Shown here: piece after piece, positions 26,123-37,084 of the stretch
How positions within the stretch are numbered: the first letter of the stretch is position 1
Layout: every line of letters starts with the position of its first letter
Origin: Deltaproteobacteria bacterium
GTDB taxonomy: Bacteria > Desulfobacterota > Desulfobacteria > Desulfobacterales > Desulfatibacillaceae
Direction: 5' to 3'
Length of the DNA stretch: 64,000 nt
NCBI GenBank assembly: GCA_016235345.1
Contig: JACRLG010000016.1
Location: 1 to 64,000, forward strand
Notes under the pieces: generated by a model
Told to the model about the DNA's origin: nothing
The model's database searches: none
The model's input: only the letters and a program-made list of their open reading frames with translations
Position numbers and translations under genes: made by a program

Positions 26123-27388
26123 ATGGGAGGACCAAGACAGGTTTTCGAGTTTCTGAAGGCCGCATCCATTGCGCACGCGAAATGGGACATTGAAGTGAGC
26201 ACATCCATAGTGCGCAGCAAAAAGCGCCTCATGGTTCTGTTTCTGCTTCTTTTGCCCATTCTCGCCATCTCCGTGGCGACTGCGGCTGGGAAAATGGACC
26301 TGATCGGCGCAAAAACCGCTTACGCGCCGGCCTTTTATTCCACCAACATCTTTCTGGTTTCAATCGCCATCGGCCTGGCCGCCGGCCTCATCACCGGCTG
26401 CATCGGCGCGGGCGGCGGATTCATCATCACCCCCGCCCTTATGGCCGCAGGCATCAAGGGCATTTTGGCGGTCGGAACCGACCTGTTCCACATCTTCGCC
26501 AAAGCCATCATGGGCACCACCGTTCACAAGAAGCTGGGCAACGTGTCGGTGAAGCTCGCGGTCGCCTTTCTGGTTGGCTCGGTTGGCGGCACCTTTATAG
26601 GCGGCGCCATCAACAAGGGCCTTTACGACAAGAACCCCCTTCTTTCAGAGGCCTTCATCAGCCTCATCTACGCGGTTCTTCTCGGATTTCTCGGCACCTA
26701 CGCCCTCATTGACTTCATCCGCTCCTCAAAAGGCCCCCAGGAAGCAGGCGGCGACGCCCACGGCGGCCCCTCTTCGGGAACCCCGGCCCTGGCACAAAAA
26801 ATCCAGGCGTGGAAAATTCCGCCCGTCATCAATTTTGACGAGGACTTCGTTCCGGGCGGCAAGAACATAAGCGGCGTGGTGGTTGCGGCGGGCGGCGTGA
26901 TTGTCGGCATAATGGCGGCCATCATGGGCGTGGGCGGCGGTTTCATCACCTTCCCCATGTTCGTTTACATTTTCGGCGTCAGCTCCATGACCACGGTGGG
27001 CACAGACATTCTCCAGATCATCTTCACCGCAGGTTTTGCAGCCATAGGCCAGTACGCCATTTACGGCTACGTGTTCTACACCCTGGCCATGGGCATGCTG
27101 GTGGGCTCCCTCATCGGAATTCAGGTCGGGGCGCTCACCACCAAGGTTGTGAAGGGCATCTACATCCGGGGTTTCTACGCGATTTCCATCTTGGCCGGCT
27201 TCATCAACCGGGCCGCCACGCTTCCCAAGAAACTCAACGAACTGGAAGTCATAAGCCTTTCAAACGGCGTGGTTCACGGCATAGAGCTCGTGGGCAACGT
27301 TGTTTTCTGGGCTGTGGTCGGCGCTTTCGGTATCTGGGTGTTCAGCATGTTTTTCAAAAACCTAGGACAGCTTAGGGCGGAGGAGTGA
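26123..27388 (+). CDS. TauE/SafE-family sulfite/organosulfonate exporter-like permease
   Basis: 421 residues. TauE/SafE proteins move sulfite, sulfoacetate or similar anions across the inner membrane. After a cytoplasmic N-terminus and a first helix (LMVLFLLLLPILAISVATA), the two half-repeats typical of the family are visible. Each has a glycine-rich signature: GLITGCIGAGGGFIITPALM and IMAAIMGVGGGFITFPMFV. Each is followed by a VGTDLF/VGTDIL motif. About nine hydrophobic segments are present. The cytoplasmic loop at about 200-245 (GGDAHGGPSSGTPA) is long. It is the first gene of an apparent operon with 27394-28161 and a UspA-like gene. In a sulfur-metabolising anaerobe a sulfite or sulfonate substrate is plausible, but it is inferred. 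Confidence 0.85.
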   Translation: MGGPRQVFEFLKAASIAHAKWDIEVSTSIVRSKKRLMVLFLLLLPILAISVATAAGKMDLIGAKTAYAPAFYSTNIFLVSIAIGLAAGLITGCIGAGGGFIITPALMAAGIKGILAVGTDLFHIFAKAIMGTTVHKKLGNVSVKLAVAFLVGSVGGTFIGGAINKGLYDKNPLLSEAFISLIYAVLLGFLGTYALIDFIRSSKGPQEAGGDAHGGPSSGTPALAQKIQAWKIPPVINFDEDFVPGGKNISGVVVAAGGVIVGIMAAIMGVGGGFITFPMFVYIFGVSSMTTVGTDILQIIFTAGFAAIGQYAIYGYVFYTLAMGMLVGSLIGIQVGALTTKVVKGIYIRGFYAISILAGFINRAATLPKKLNELEVISLSNGVVHGIELVGNVVFWAVVGAFGIWVFSMFFKNLGQLRAEE

Positions 27389-27393
27389 TCACC

Positions 27394-28161
27394 ATGATCA
27401 GGGATTCCAAGGCATTCGTAAAGGGAGCCATCCTCGCCGTCACCTTCTGGGGAGTGATGCTCGCCATCTTCTCGCCCATTTTCGGGACCGACGCAAATGG
27501 CAAGGGCCTAAACGGCCTGCAGTTTTCCGACAACTTTTTCAACACCCTGGCCAAGGGATCGTCCTACTTCATCCCCGGCCTTAAAGCCGACAAGATTCCT
27601 TCGGTTTCCGCCGAACCCGTGAAGCTTTCCTACAAGCTGAAGGACGTCAAGGGCGAAGACCCGGCCAAGGACGCCAAGCTCCTGGCAAACGCCAAGAAGC
27701 TGGCCGACATGTCCGGAGGCGCCAGCGCCATGATCATTGGCGACAGGATCGAAATGACCGCAAACGTGAAGGTTCTTCTGGAAAAAGCGGCTGCTGATTC
27801 CGAGGACATGTACAACAACGACGGCCTTTCGTTCGCCGGCCGCTATGGCGTTGAGGAAAAGGAAGCCAAGCCCCTTATGAAGGCATGGTGGAACCTGCTT
27901 TCCGGCATGGTGAAGGAGCTCCAGAAGCAGGGCAAGAACGCCGACGCGGAATCGGTGAACCAGGTAATCAAGAAGGCCGTTGAACCCGCCTACAATTTTT
28001 ACGGCATAAAGGGCGAAAAGGTCTCCGAGCGGGCCGTCACCCTTATCGGCCTTCTGGTCTTCTACGTCATCTACACCATGTGGTGGGGTTTCTCCATTTT
28101 CTTCATGTTTGAAGGCCTTGGGCTTTCCACCAAAAAGGCCAAAGTGAAGAAGGAAGTTTAA
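27394..28161 (+). CDS. Membrane-anchored hypothetical protein of the TauE operon
   Basis: About 255 residues. One N-terminal membrane segment (FVKGAILAVTFWGVMLAIF) and one near the C-terminus (VTLIGLLVFYVIYTMWWGFS) flank a roughly 190-residue soluble domain, so both ends are probably on the same side. No enzymatic motif seen. GGAGG eight bases before ATG 27394 sets the start; a GTG at 27385 would overlap the TauE stop. Tight spacing suggests it is an accessory subunit of the permease (inference). Confidence 0.7.
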   Translation: MIRDSKAFVKGAILAVTFWGVMLAIFSPIFGTDANGKGLNGLQFSDNFFNTLAKGSSYFIPGLKADKIPSVSAEPVKLSYKLKDVKGEDPAKDAKLLANAKKLADMSGGASAMIIGDRIEMTANVKVLLEKAAADSEDMYNNDGLSFAGRYGVEEKEAKPLMKAWWNLLSGMVKELQKQGKNADAESVNQVIKKAVEPAYNFYGIKGEKVSERAVTLIGLLVFYVIYTMWWGFSIFFMFEGLGLSTKKAKVKKEV

Positions 28162-28302
28162 CCGGCGTCATTGTGATGCGCGTTTTTCACGATGACGCAT
28201 TCGTGCAGCGCCTTGCCGCGCCCGGACAAGAAGGTTCCGGGTGCGGCGGGCGCGTGCTTTTGCTGCCGGAAAGCATCATTGCCCGGCGAAAGCGAATGTC
28301 TC

Positions 28303-28749
28303 GTGAAAATATTGTTCGTGGTGGATGCATCGCCCTATACGATGCGCGCCCTCTCCCCGGGGGCGAAGATATGCTTTGAAACAGGGGCCGCCGTGGACGT
28401 CGTCGGCGTGGTTCCAGCGCTTTCCGCGTTCATGGAGGATTACGAGATATCCCCAGCCCGCCGGGACAGACACCTTTTGGGCATAGAAAACCTCGCAAAA
28501 AAAGCGGTTGAGGCGGCGAAAACCTTTCTTGCGGAAAAGGGCGTCAACATAGCCTCGACCTGCACCATCCAGGCAGGGGGAAGCATCGGGGACGCGGTTG
28601 TGGAATACGCCCTGCAGGAAGCCGTGAACCTGATTATTTTAGGAACGGGCACGGACAAGGCGGTCAGGGCCGGCCTGGGCGGCGCGGTTGCACAAATCGC
28701 CCGGGAAAGCCCGTGCTCGGTCATGGTAATCAAATCATCCGACCTATGA
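28303..28749 (+). CDS. Universal stress protein UspA-like
   Basis: About 148 residues of the Usp fold. It opens KILFVVDASPYTMRALSPG and ends with the nucleotide-loop pattern LIILGTGTDKAVRAGLGGAV followed by ARESPCSVMVIK. The usual ATP loop G-2x-G-9x-G(S/T) is approximated by GTGTDK...GLGGAV. The start is probably GTG 28303; the frame extends upstream, but those residues are not Usp-like. It belongs to the TauE operon by orientation and spacing (about 140 bp). Confidence 0.8.
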   Translation: MKILFVVDASPYTMRALSPGAKICFETGAAVDVVGVVPALSAFMEDYEISPARRDRHLLGIENLAKKAVEAAKTFLAEKGVNIASTCTIQAGGSIGDAVVEYALQEAVNLIILGTGTDKAVRAGLGGAVAQIARESPCSVMVIKSSDL

Positions 28750-28824
28750 ACCGTTTATAAATCGGCAGTGACTCATTAGGGCGACTCCGCCTGAAACCGA
28801 CCATACCGCGAGACCTTGAAATCA

Positions 28825-29223
28825 ATGTCCATCACGTTCAACTGCCCGGATTGCCGCTCAAGCATTGCCGCGAACGAAAAATTCGCCGGACGCCAGGGGA
28901 AATGCCCCAAATGCGGTTACGCAGTGCGCGTTCCGAAAGCCTTTGCCCAGAAAGACCCGAACATTGAAAGCGGGTTCACCGTAACAGCCCCCAACATCCG
29001 CATTTTCGGCGAACCGAATCCCAAGGACCCGGCATTCATAAGGGATTTCACGGCGGCGATAGCCAAGATAGGCGAAAGCGGAGCGGAACTGATGCAGATG
29101 GACTTCTCCCAAAGCGCCTACAGGGAGGGAAACCGCCTGCCCTTCGTAAGCCTTGCCAAAAACACCCTGCGTCCATACCAGACCAAGCTGCAGATCAGTC
29201 TTACCGGCGTCTTCACTTCTTAG
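28825..29223 (+). CDS. Zinc-ribbon hypothetical protein
   Basis: About 132 residues. The N-terminus has a zinc ribbon of two CxxC knuckles (FNCPDCRSSIAANEKFAG then KCPKCGYAVRV), similar to the MJ0042-type finger. The remainder (about 45-132) is unassigned. A TTG or ATG start is possible; ATG 28825 is preferred. The TAG stop codon is the first triplet of a palindromic element. Confidence 0.65.
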   Translation: MSITFNCPDCRSSIAANEKFAGRQGKCPKCGYAVRVPKAFAQKDPNIESGFTVTAPNIRIFGEPNPKDPAFIRDFTAAIAKIGESGAELMQMDFSQSAYREGNRLPFVSLAKNTLRPYQTKLQISLTGVFTS

Positions 29224-29343
29224 CAGCCCGTCCAAAAACGCGAATCGCTGTGTCACGCATCACGGCGCGGGTCGTCATGTACGAAAAGTACTACTCCTCC
29301 CCGCGCCGTTCGCGTTCCTTGCGCTTCATCGTTTTTATCCAGG
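29221..29343 (+). repeat. Palindromic 3'-end element, copy 5
   Basis: It starts with the TAG stop of the zinc-ribbon gene: TAGCAGCCCGTCCAAAAACG. Inner arms ACGGCGCGGG and CCCGCGCCGT pair around GTAC-GAAAA-GTAC. The distal outer arm is degraded (CGTTTTTATCCAGG). Confidence 0.75.
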
Positions 29344-29390
29344 ATTCATATCAAGCCTTTTTCAATGTGCATGTTGCACCCTGTAGTTAT

Positions 29391-30941
29391 TCAACCGTTC
29401 AGCCGGTGGAAAAGGCCCCGGTTTTTGCGGTGGAAGGTGAGAAAGGCCGAAAAAAGCCCGTCGTAAAGGCCTCGGTTCATCGGTTGGGGAGAAAATTCCC
29501 TGTTTACCGGAACCAGGGCCGGTATATCAGAAAATTTTATCCTGCCAAGGCCCACCGAAGCGATGAGGGCCGCCCCGCGCGCGTTGGCCTGGATGGGCTC
29601 CTCCATGCGAAGTATTGTGCGGTCAAGTACATCCGCAATTATCTGGCACCACAGGTCAGACAAGGCCCCTCCCCCCACGAATCGCAAGGGGTCCATTTTC
29701 CGCCCTATGAAGCGCTCCACGTATTTGAGGCTCCAGCGAAGGTTCAGGGCCACCCCCTCCATCACCGCGCGGGCCAGGTCGCCGGTTTCCGTGCCGCATG
29801 ACAGGTTGAAAAAACCCCCGCGAAGGTTTCCGTCGTCAACGGGCGAGCGCTCTCCGTTCAGCCAGGGGAGAAACATCACCCCCCCGCTTCCGGGCGGGGA
29901 CAAGGCGGCCAGGGCGTTGATCTTCTCGAAGGACGGGATGTCAACGCCTCCGGCGGCCAGTATTTTTTGCAGAAAGACCAGGCAGCCGCCCGCCGTGTCC
30001 TGCTCGTTGGCGGCGTAGTATTTGCCCGGAACCGAGGTGGGAAGGGATGCGATGGAGTGAAGAATGTCGGTCTTCTTGAACGGAACCACGCACTGGACCC
30101 AGCTTGAGGTTCCTATGTAGATGTGCCCGGAAAAGTCCTCCACGCAGCCCGCACCCACCCCGGCGCACTGGTGGTCGGGGGATGATGCCGCCACCACGGT
30201 CTTTTCCGATAGCCCAAGCTCCCGCGCAACTTCCGGGAGAAGCGGCCCCAGGATGTGGGTTGAAGGCACGAGGGGCGGAAGTTTTTCCACGTCGATGCCG
30301 AAGACCCGGCAAAGTTTTTCGTCGTAACGAAGGTTATTGATGTCCCGGCTGTCCACCACCCAGAAAAGGGTCATGGAATCGGCGCTGGCCGCGCATTTCC
30401 CGGTCAGCCGAAAATTGAGGTAGTCCTTGCTGGAGAGAAACCAGGCGGTTTTTTCATAGATTTCGGGGAGGGCGTGTTTTACGAAAAGAACGTGGCCGAT
30501 GTCGTCTTTCCCGGTAAGGGTGGGCGCTCCGCCAGTTTTTCGCACGAAGGAAAGGGCTTTATAGACCCCGTAGTCCATGATTTTCGGCCAGCCGTCCATG
30601 GCCCGGCGCACGTAAGGCTCGCCGCGCCCGTCCATCCACAAAAGGGCTGGCATCACCGCCTCCCCCTTTTCGTCCACCGCCACCGTTGTGGAAAACATGC
30701 TGGAAACGCTTAGGGCCTCTATGTCTTCGGGCGACACCCCTGTGCTGTCGAGGATGGTACGACAGACTTTTTTAAGGGACTCCCACCACTGGGCCGTATC
30801 CTGCTCGGCCCCGCCGTTTGCAAGAAGCCGGGTGGCGGATTTTTCCGACGTGAAGCCGACGATTCGTCCGGTCACGGTGACCAGGGCCGCCTTCATGGCC
30901 GATGTGCCGTGGTCAAGCGCCAGAATGTAGCGATCCGACAT
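29391..30941 (-). CDS. FGGY-family carbohydrate kinase
   Basis: About 516 residues of the FGGY sugar/polyol kinase family (xylulokinase-like). Features are the phosphate-1 motif YILALDHGTSAMKAALV, the substrate/ATP aspartate region PALLWMDGRGEPYVRR, ASSPDHQCAGVGAGCVEDF, GVMFLPWLNGERSPVDD and the adenosine motif RFVGGGALSDLWCQIIADV. The sugar cannot be identified. ATG 30941 has AGGG at a suitable distance; an ATG at 30971 is alternative. There is no sugar transporter nearby. TTAACTTAGTTCA upstream (31008-31020) resembles the TetR-site palindrome at 16722, weakly. Confidence 0.85.
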   Translation of the reverse strand: MSDRYILALDHGTSAMKAALVTVTGRIVGFTSEKSATRLLANGGAEQDTAQWWESLKKVCRTILDSTGVSPEDIEALSVSSMFSTTVAVDEKGEAVMPALLWMDGRGEPYVRRAMDGWPKIMDYGVYKALSFVRKTGGAPTLTGKDDIGHVLFVKHALPEIYEKTAWFLSSKDYLNFRLTGKCAASADSMTLFWVVDSRDINNLRYDEKLCRVFGIDVEKLPPLVPSTHILGPLLPEVARELGLSEKTVVAASSPDHQCAGVGAGCVEDFSGHIYIGTSSWVQCVVPFKKTDILHSIASLPTSVPGKYYAANEQDTAGGCLVFLQKILAAGGVDIPSFEKINALAALSPPGSGGVMFLPWLNGERSPVDDGNLRGGFFNLSCGTETGDLARAVMEGVALNLRWSLKYVERFIGRKMDPLRFVGGGALSDLWCQIIADVLDRTILRMEEPIQANARGAALIASVGLGRIKFSDIPALVPVNREFSPQPMNRGLYDGLFSAFLTFHRKNRGLFHRLNG

Positions 30942-31074
30942 GTCAAAAACCCTGGTCTTGGAGGTTTCCATTTCCTGAGGCCGTTATCCGGCGGCGACCT
31001 TATTAAATTAACTTAGTTCAGGTTATGAGCCTTTGTCAATCGCTTTTTCAGGCGGGTGTTTTCGGACACGGGGG

Positions 31075-32837
<1,763 letters not shown>

Positions 32838-32841
<4 letters not shown>

Positions 32842-34640
32842 TCTGAAGGTGTTGGGGGTTCGGGAAGCCGTTCGCGCGGAAGAATTATGCGGAAGGTGGT
32901 GCCCTGCCCCGGTTCGGATTCCAGATCTATGCGCCCGCCGTGCTCGGTGACGATCTTCTTGGTCATGAGAAGACCAAGCCCCGTGCCGCCCGAACCCTTG
33001 GTGGTGAAAAAATTGGTGAAGACCTTTTTCTTCACCTCGTAGTCCATCCCAGTGCCGTCGTCAGTGACCTCGTAGACGATGGCCCCGTCCTGCTCGAAGG
33101 TTTTGACGGTCACGCCGCACTGTGGCTTGTCGCTCATGCGGCAGGCGTCTATGGCGTTTCCCACGAGGTTCGTGAGGCACTCGTGCATTCCCTCGTAATC
33201 CAGGTTGGCCGGTTTCACCCCTCCGTCGGCCTCGTGGGTGAGGGAAATTCCAAGCTCGCGGGCCCTGGTGGCGTACATTTCCACAACCTCCGAGGCCACC
33301 GCCGCCGGGTCCCCCTCTTTCACCCTGATCTGCCTGCCCTTGGAAAAACTCAGGAACTCCTTTACGAAAAGCGCGATCCTCTCCACGTTCCTGGTGAGCA
33401 TGTCAAGGCCCTGGGCCAGCCGGTCGGCCTTTCCGTTCTTCAGGCCCGAAGTCAGCATGTACATGCCGCCCTCAAGCCCGGTGATGAGGTTCTTCACCCC
33501 GTGGGCAAGGCCCGCCACTGTCTGGCCCACGGCTGCAAGGCGCTCTGCGTCCAGTTTCTCCTTTTCCAGCTGCTTTACCTTGCGCAGGTCCTGGACCGAG
33601 AAGGCCAGGCCAAGGAGCCTGTCCCCCACCTCCAGGCGCATTCCCACTAGGCGCACTGAAACCTGCTCGCCGTCCAGGGTGGTTACGGTGACGTCCGGGT
33701 GGTAGACGTAGGCCGGGGCCTTGGCCACCCAGTCGGGAAAGCCTTCGGGAAACATGGCGTAAAGCTCGGCGCGGGTGACGGTGCGGCCGTCGGGCACGTT
33801 GAAAATGCCGCGCGCAGCCGGATTGAATATGGTGACCCTCTCGTGATCCACGGCGATGATTCCGTCGATGGACGTGGCGATCATGGTCTCCATCATGGTG
33901 TAGGCTATGGTGAGCTCGTCCTCCAGCCGGAGCGTCTGGGTGATGTCCACGCCCATTTCCATGACGTACTCGAAATTGTCAGTGACCAAACCCAGGGGGA
34001 CCGTGGTGACCAGAAGGTCCATCTTCTGGCCTGAGATGTTTCGCACCACCGAGTGGGCGGTGTGGAGCTTGCCGTCGGAGAAGGTTCTTCTGGCCGGGCA
34101 TTCGAAGCATTCCTTGTCAAGGTGCTTGAAAGCCTCGAAACAACGCCTTCCCTCAACCGCCCCGAAGCTTTCCTTGGCCCGCCTGTTGGCTCTCACCACC
34201 ATGAGGTTCCGGTCCATTATGGTGATGTTGCAAGGCACCTGGTCGAAAAGAAGCTGGTGCTCATGCCTGATTCGCTCGGTCTCCGTGATGTTCGTCGAGA
34301 TTTCCACCAGAAAGGCCACCTGGCCCGTATCGTCCCTGACAGGCAGCGTGTGCTTTATATATCGGGTGAGCTTTCCAAGCCTGTTGAAGCCCTCCTCCTC
34401 GTTGACCCGCGCCCTTCCGTCATCAAAGGCGAAGCTGCCTTTGCACATGGGGCACAGGGTGTCCCTGCCCTTGTAAACGGCGTAGCACTTGCGCGACTCC
34501 CAGCGACCGAACATGTCCGAAAAGGCCGTGTTGGCCCTGACCAGGTTGAAATCCCGGTCAATTACGGCAATGGCCATGGGCATATAATCGAACAGACTGT
34601 CCCTGAGCCAGTTGTCAAGGCCGGCAAGCGATGTGGGCAT
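32838..34640 (-). CDS. Soluble PAS sensor histidine kinase, partner of the activator and response regulator
   Basis: About 600 residues, no membrane segment. Three PAS domains (about 10-125, 125-235 and 245-355). The first two each carry C-x10-C-x2-C (CYAVYKGRDTLCPMC and CFEAFKHLDKECFEC). His380 in AGLAHGVKNLITGLEGG is the phospho-acceptor. The ATPase domain has LTNLVGNAIDACRMSD, VTDDGTGMDYEVKKKVF and GTGLGLLMTKKIVTEHGG. AAGGTG seven bases before ATG 34640 sets the start. The order response regulator - kinase - sigma-54 activator, with 10-bp and overlapping junctions, indicates one operon. Confidence 0.88.
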
Positions 34641-34650
34641 GGCGTGCACC

Positions 34651-35046
34651 TTAGGTTCCGAGAAGTTTTTTGATCAGATTTTTCAGTGCGTCTAGATTGA
34701 GGGGCTTTTCCAGAAAACCCTGGGGCGGGGGCAGGGAATCGTCCCCCGAAAGGCTTTCAAAGTCCGCCGAAAGCGCCTCCCTTGAAAGCGGCATCCCCGA
34801 AAAAAGCACGACCTTGGTGTCTTTCAGGCGCTCGTCAGCCCGAAGTTCGCGGTAAATAGATATGCCGCTCCGGCCCGGCATCATGATATCGAGAATTATC
34901 AGGTCTGGATTTATCGCGGCAATGGCCGAAAGGCCTGGCTCTTCGTTCCCCAAGGCCGCTGTCTCGTAACCCGCGTCTTCCAGGGCCGCCGCAAGATAGA
35001 TGCGGATGTCCAGCTCATCGTCTATAATCAGAATTTTACTGGGCAT
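34651..35046 (-). CDS. Stand-alone response regulator receiver
   Basis: 131 residues: a single receiver domain with ILIIDDELDIRIYLAAALE (acidic pocket), LIILDIMMPGRSG (phospho-Asp), VVLFSGMPLS and GFLEKPLNLDALKNLIKKLL (the conserved Lys). No output domain, so it probably acts by phosphotransfer or protein contact (CheY/Spo0F-like). First gene of the leftward kinase-activator operon. Confidence 0.92.
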   Translation of the reverse strand: MPSKILIIDDELDIRIYLAAALEDAGYETAALGNEEPGLSAIAAINPDLIILDIMMPGRSGISIYRELRADERLKDTKVVLFSGMPLSREALSADFESLSGDDSLPPPQGFLEKPLNLDALKNLIKKLLGT

Positions 35047-35114
35047 TTGGCTTTACTGCGGTCCTTCCTGCGCTGTTTCCAAATGAACAGGGGGTTCCCC
35101 GTCAACGTCGTGGC

Positions 35115-35143
35115 ATTTTAGCAGAAGCGGCAAATCTGCGCAA
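35115..35143 (-). promoter_or_regulatory. Sigma-70-type promoter of the leftward regulatory operon
   Basis: On the minus strand TTGCGC, a 17-nt spacer and TAAAAT lie about 70 bp before the response regulator start. Confidence 0.45.
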
Positions 35144-35170
35144 CCCGGGTCTGCAAAATAAAAAAGTTGG

Positions 35171-35195
35171 TGTCTCATGTCTCAGATGTGTCTCA
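35171..35195. promoter_or_regulatory. Three TGTCTCA boxes
   Basis: TGTCTCA occurs at 35171-35177, 35178-35184 and 35189-35195. The same half-site forms the palindrome at 35290. They lie about 200-225 bp upstream of a sigma-54 promoter, a distance suitable for enhancer-binding activators. Confidence 0.55.
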
Positions 35196-35289
35196 CGAAA
35201 GATATTTTTCCGCCCTTGTGGCCGATATTCCATATAAATCCGAGTCTGATCCTGGCTTTTCCATCCTCCTTACCCGCCTTTTCCGAAAA

Positions 35290-35303
35290 GTGTCTTGAGA
35301 CAC
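35290..35303. promoter_or_regulatory. Palindromic activator site GTGTCT-TG-AGACAC
   Basis: A perfect 6-bp inverted repeat with a 2-nt centre, about 95 bp upstream of the sigma-54 promoter. It shares the TGTCT/AGACA half-site with the 35171-35195 boxes. Confidence 0.6.
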
Positions 35304-35396
35304 ATTCAGTTAACCCCGGCCTTCCCGCCGCTTTTGCATAAATTCAACAGACTGATATCATATCTAAAATTGTCGATGATTTACTTTTTTATTTTC

Positions 35397-35412
35397 TGGC
35401 ACGGCCCTTGCG
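35397..35412 (+). promoter_or_regulatory. Sigma-54 promoter of the Tmc-like operon
   Basis: TGGCACGGCCCTTGCG matches the -24/-12 consensus almost exactly (TGGCAC-N5-TTGC). It lies 37 bp before the first ATG of the rightward operon. Confidence 0.8.
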
Positions 35413-35448
35413 TTATAGATTGGAGTCTCATACTTACGGGAGTCTTCC

Positions 35449-35715
35449 ATGCCCGATTCAAACCTCAAAAGAGTCATTGCCATTTGTTACCAGATGCTGG
35501 AGCTGGCCGACCACGGCGACCACGAACGCAACGACCCCGGAAGCGGCGTGGTTTACGGAGCGCTCCGTGACGCAGCCTACAAGGTGCGACGGCTTGCCGA
35601 AAAGGAACTGGAAGCTTCGCGGACAAAAAGCCGCAAGACGGAAAAGGTTTCAAAAACCCCCAACGAAGGTGAGTCCCATGAGCGAAAAGAAGAAAATCCT
35701 GGTGGTGGACGATGA
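35449..35715 (+). CDS. Small hypothetical protein at the head of the Tmc-like operon
   Basis: 88 residues. It begins MPDSNLKRVIAICYQMLELA, contains GSGVVYGALRDAAYKVRRLA, and ends in a lysine/glutamate-rich tail. It is helical, with no membrane segment. GGGAG precedes the ATG, and the start lies just after the sigma-54 promoter, which supports a real gene. Its 3' end overlaps the response regulator start (35678) by 38 bp, implying coupled translation. No family recognised. Confidence 0.7.
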   Translation: MPDSNLKRVIAICYQMLELADHGDHERNDPGSGVVYGALRDAAYKVRRLAEKELEASRTKSRKTEKVSKTPNEGESHERKEENPGGGR

Positions 35716-36061
35716 AAAAGACATCCTGGCCTATCTCACGGCCCTGTTTCAGGACAACGGCTATGAGACCATAACCGCCTCAAACGGCGTGGAGGCCCTG
35801 GAAAAGGTCAAAAGCGAAATACCGGACCTTGTGACCCTGGACATGGCCATGCCCGAACAAAGCGGCGTGCGCACATACAGGGCCATGAAGGACGACCCGG
35901 CCTTGAAGGACATCCCCATAATCGTGGTCACCGGAGTGGGCGAGGAGATGGAGACCTACTTCACCAAGATGAAGTCTTTCGGAAAGCCCGCAGGTTTCAT
36001 GCCCAAACCGGTGGTGCCCGAAGACCTTCTGAAAATGGCCAAAAACATTCTTGGTGACTGA
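35678..36061 (+). CDS. Stand-alone response regulator receiver
   Basis: 127 residues, one receiver domain: KKKILVVDDEKDILAYLTAL, DLVTLDMAMPEQSGVRTY (phospho-Asp), IPIIVVTGVGEEM and GFMPKPVVPEDLLKMAK. No output domain. It lies inside the redox operon, directly before the cytochrome b gene, so it may link signal state to the membrane complex. A comparable association of receiver genes with tmc genes is known in Desulfovibrio. Confidence 0.9.
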   Translation: MSEKKKILVVDDEKDILAYLTALFQDNGYETITASNGVEALEKVKSEIPDLVTLDMAMPEQSGVRTYRAMKDDPALKDIPIIVVTGVGEEMETYFTKMKSFGKPAGFMPKPVVPEDLLKMAKNILGD

Positions 36062-36090
36062 TCCCTCTACATTCCATAGGAGATAATTCA

Positions 36091-37014
36091 ATGTCATTAT
36101 TCCTGCACATCTTCGCCTATCTGGCCATCGCGGCCTTTGCCGGCGCGGTCGCCTTTCGAGTGAAAAAATACCTGGACCTTCCCCTGCATGTGCGCTGGGA
36201 ACTCTATCCCGTGGCCCACGAGGGTAAAAAGGCCGAGTACGGCGGAAGCTACATGGAAGAGGTCGACTGGTGGAAAAAGCCCCGCCATAAGAACAAGATC
36301 GCCGAACTCACCACAATGGGCGAGGAAATCCTGCTTTTGAAGGGCGTGTGGGAGAAAAACCGGTCCCTCTGGTACGTGTCCTATCCCTTTCATCTTGGGC
36401 TCTATCTTGCGGCGGCCTTCGTGGGCCTTCTGGTGGTGGGCGCGATTGCCGGAAAATCCTTTATTGCCGCGCCCGTCCACGCGCTCACATCCTTCATCGG
36501 ACCGCTTTCCTTCGTCCTCGTGCTTTTCGGCTCGGTGGGCCTTTTCCGCCGCCGCATGACGGACGAGGGCTTAAAGCCCTACAACGCTGCGGGACATTTC
36601 GTGAACCTGATCCTTTTCGCCGTCACCATGATAGTGGCCATTCTCACCTGGCTTCTCGTGGACACCGACTTTTCCAAGGCCAGGGCGCTAGTGGCCGATC
36701 TCGCCCTCTTCCGTTTCGACACCCTTTCCGGCCTTTTCGCGCTCCAGGTTTTCTGCGGGTTCTTCCTCCTGGCCTACATCCCCATGACCCACATGGCGCA
36801 TTTTTTCATGAAGTACTTCATGTGGCACGACATCCGCTGGGGAGACGAACCCAACATCGACACTCCCGAAACCGACGCCAAAATCGGCGTAGTGCTCAAT
36901 TACCCGGTCTCCTGGTCAGCCTCGCACATTGCCGGACACGGCCGCACCACCTGGGCAGAGGTGGCGACGTTCAACCCGGCCCTTGACGCGAAAGACGATC
37001 AGCAGCCGAAATAA
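36091..37014 (+). CDS. Tmc/Hme/Dsr-type membrane cytochrome b subunit (TmcC-like)
   Basis: 307 residues with about five or six membrane segments: residues 3-24, then about 93-115 (YVSYPFHLGLYLAAAFVGLL), 128-150, 172-192 and 210-240. The NarI/gamma-type fold binds two haems b; candidate ligands are the histidines in YPFHLGLYL, AAGHFVNL and the pair in PMTHMAHFFMKYFMWHD. In Tmc, Hme and DsrM complexes this subunit exchanges electrons with menaquinone. The partner iron-sulfur subunit follows by 70 bp. AGGAG precedes the ATG. Which of the related complexes it belongs to is judged mainly from sequence feel and the HdrD-like partner. Confidence 0.8.
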   Translation: MSLFLHIFAYLAIAAFAGAVAFRVKKYLDLPLHVRWELYPVAHEGKKAEYGGSYMEEVDWWKKPRHKNKIAELTTMGEEILLLKGVWEKNRSLWYVSYPFHLGLYLAAAFVGLLVVGAIAGKSFIAAPVHALTSFIGPLSFVLVLFGSVGLFRRRMTDEGLKPYNAAGHFVNLILFAVTMIVAILTWLLVDTDFSKARALVADLALFRFDTLSGLFALQVFCGFFLLAYIPMTHMAHFFMKYFMWHDIRWGDEPNIDTPETDAKIGVVLNYPVSWSASHIAGHGRTTWAEVATFNPALDAKDDQQPK

Positions 37015-37084
37015 GAGGCCTGCGCACCGGGCCTCATCAGGCTGCCGGAATCAACCGGAAAAACTTTTCGGAAGGACGATTACA

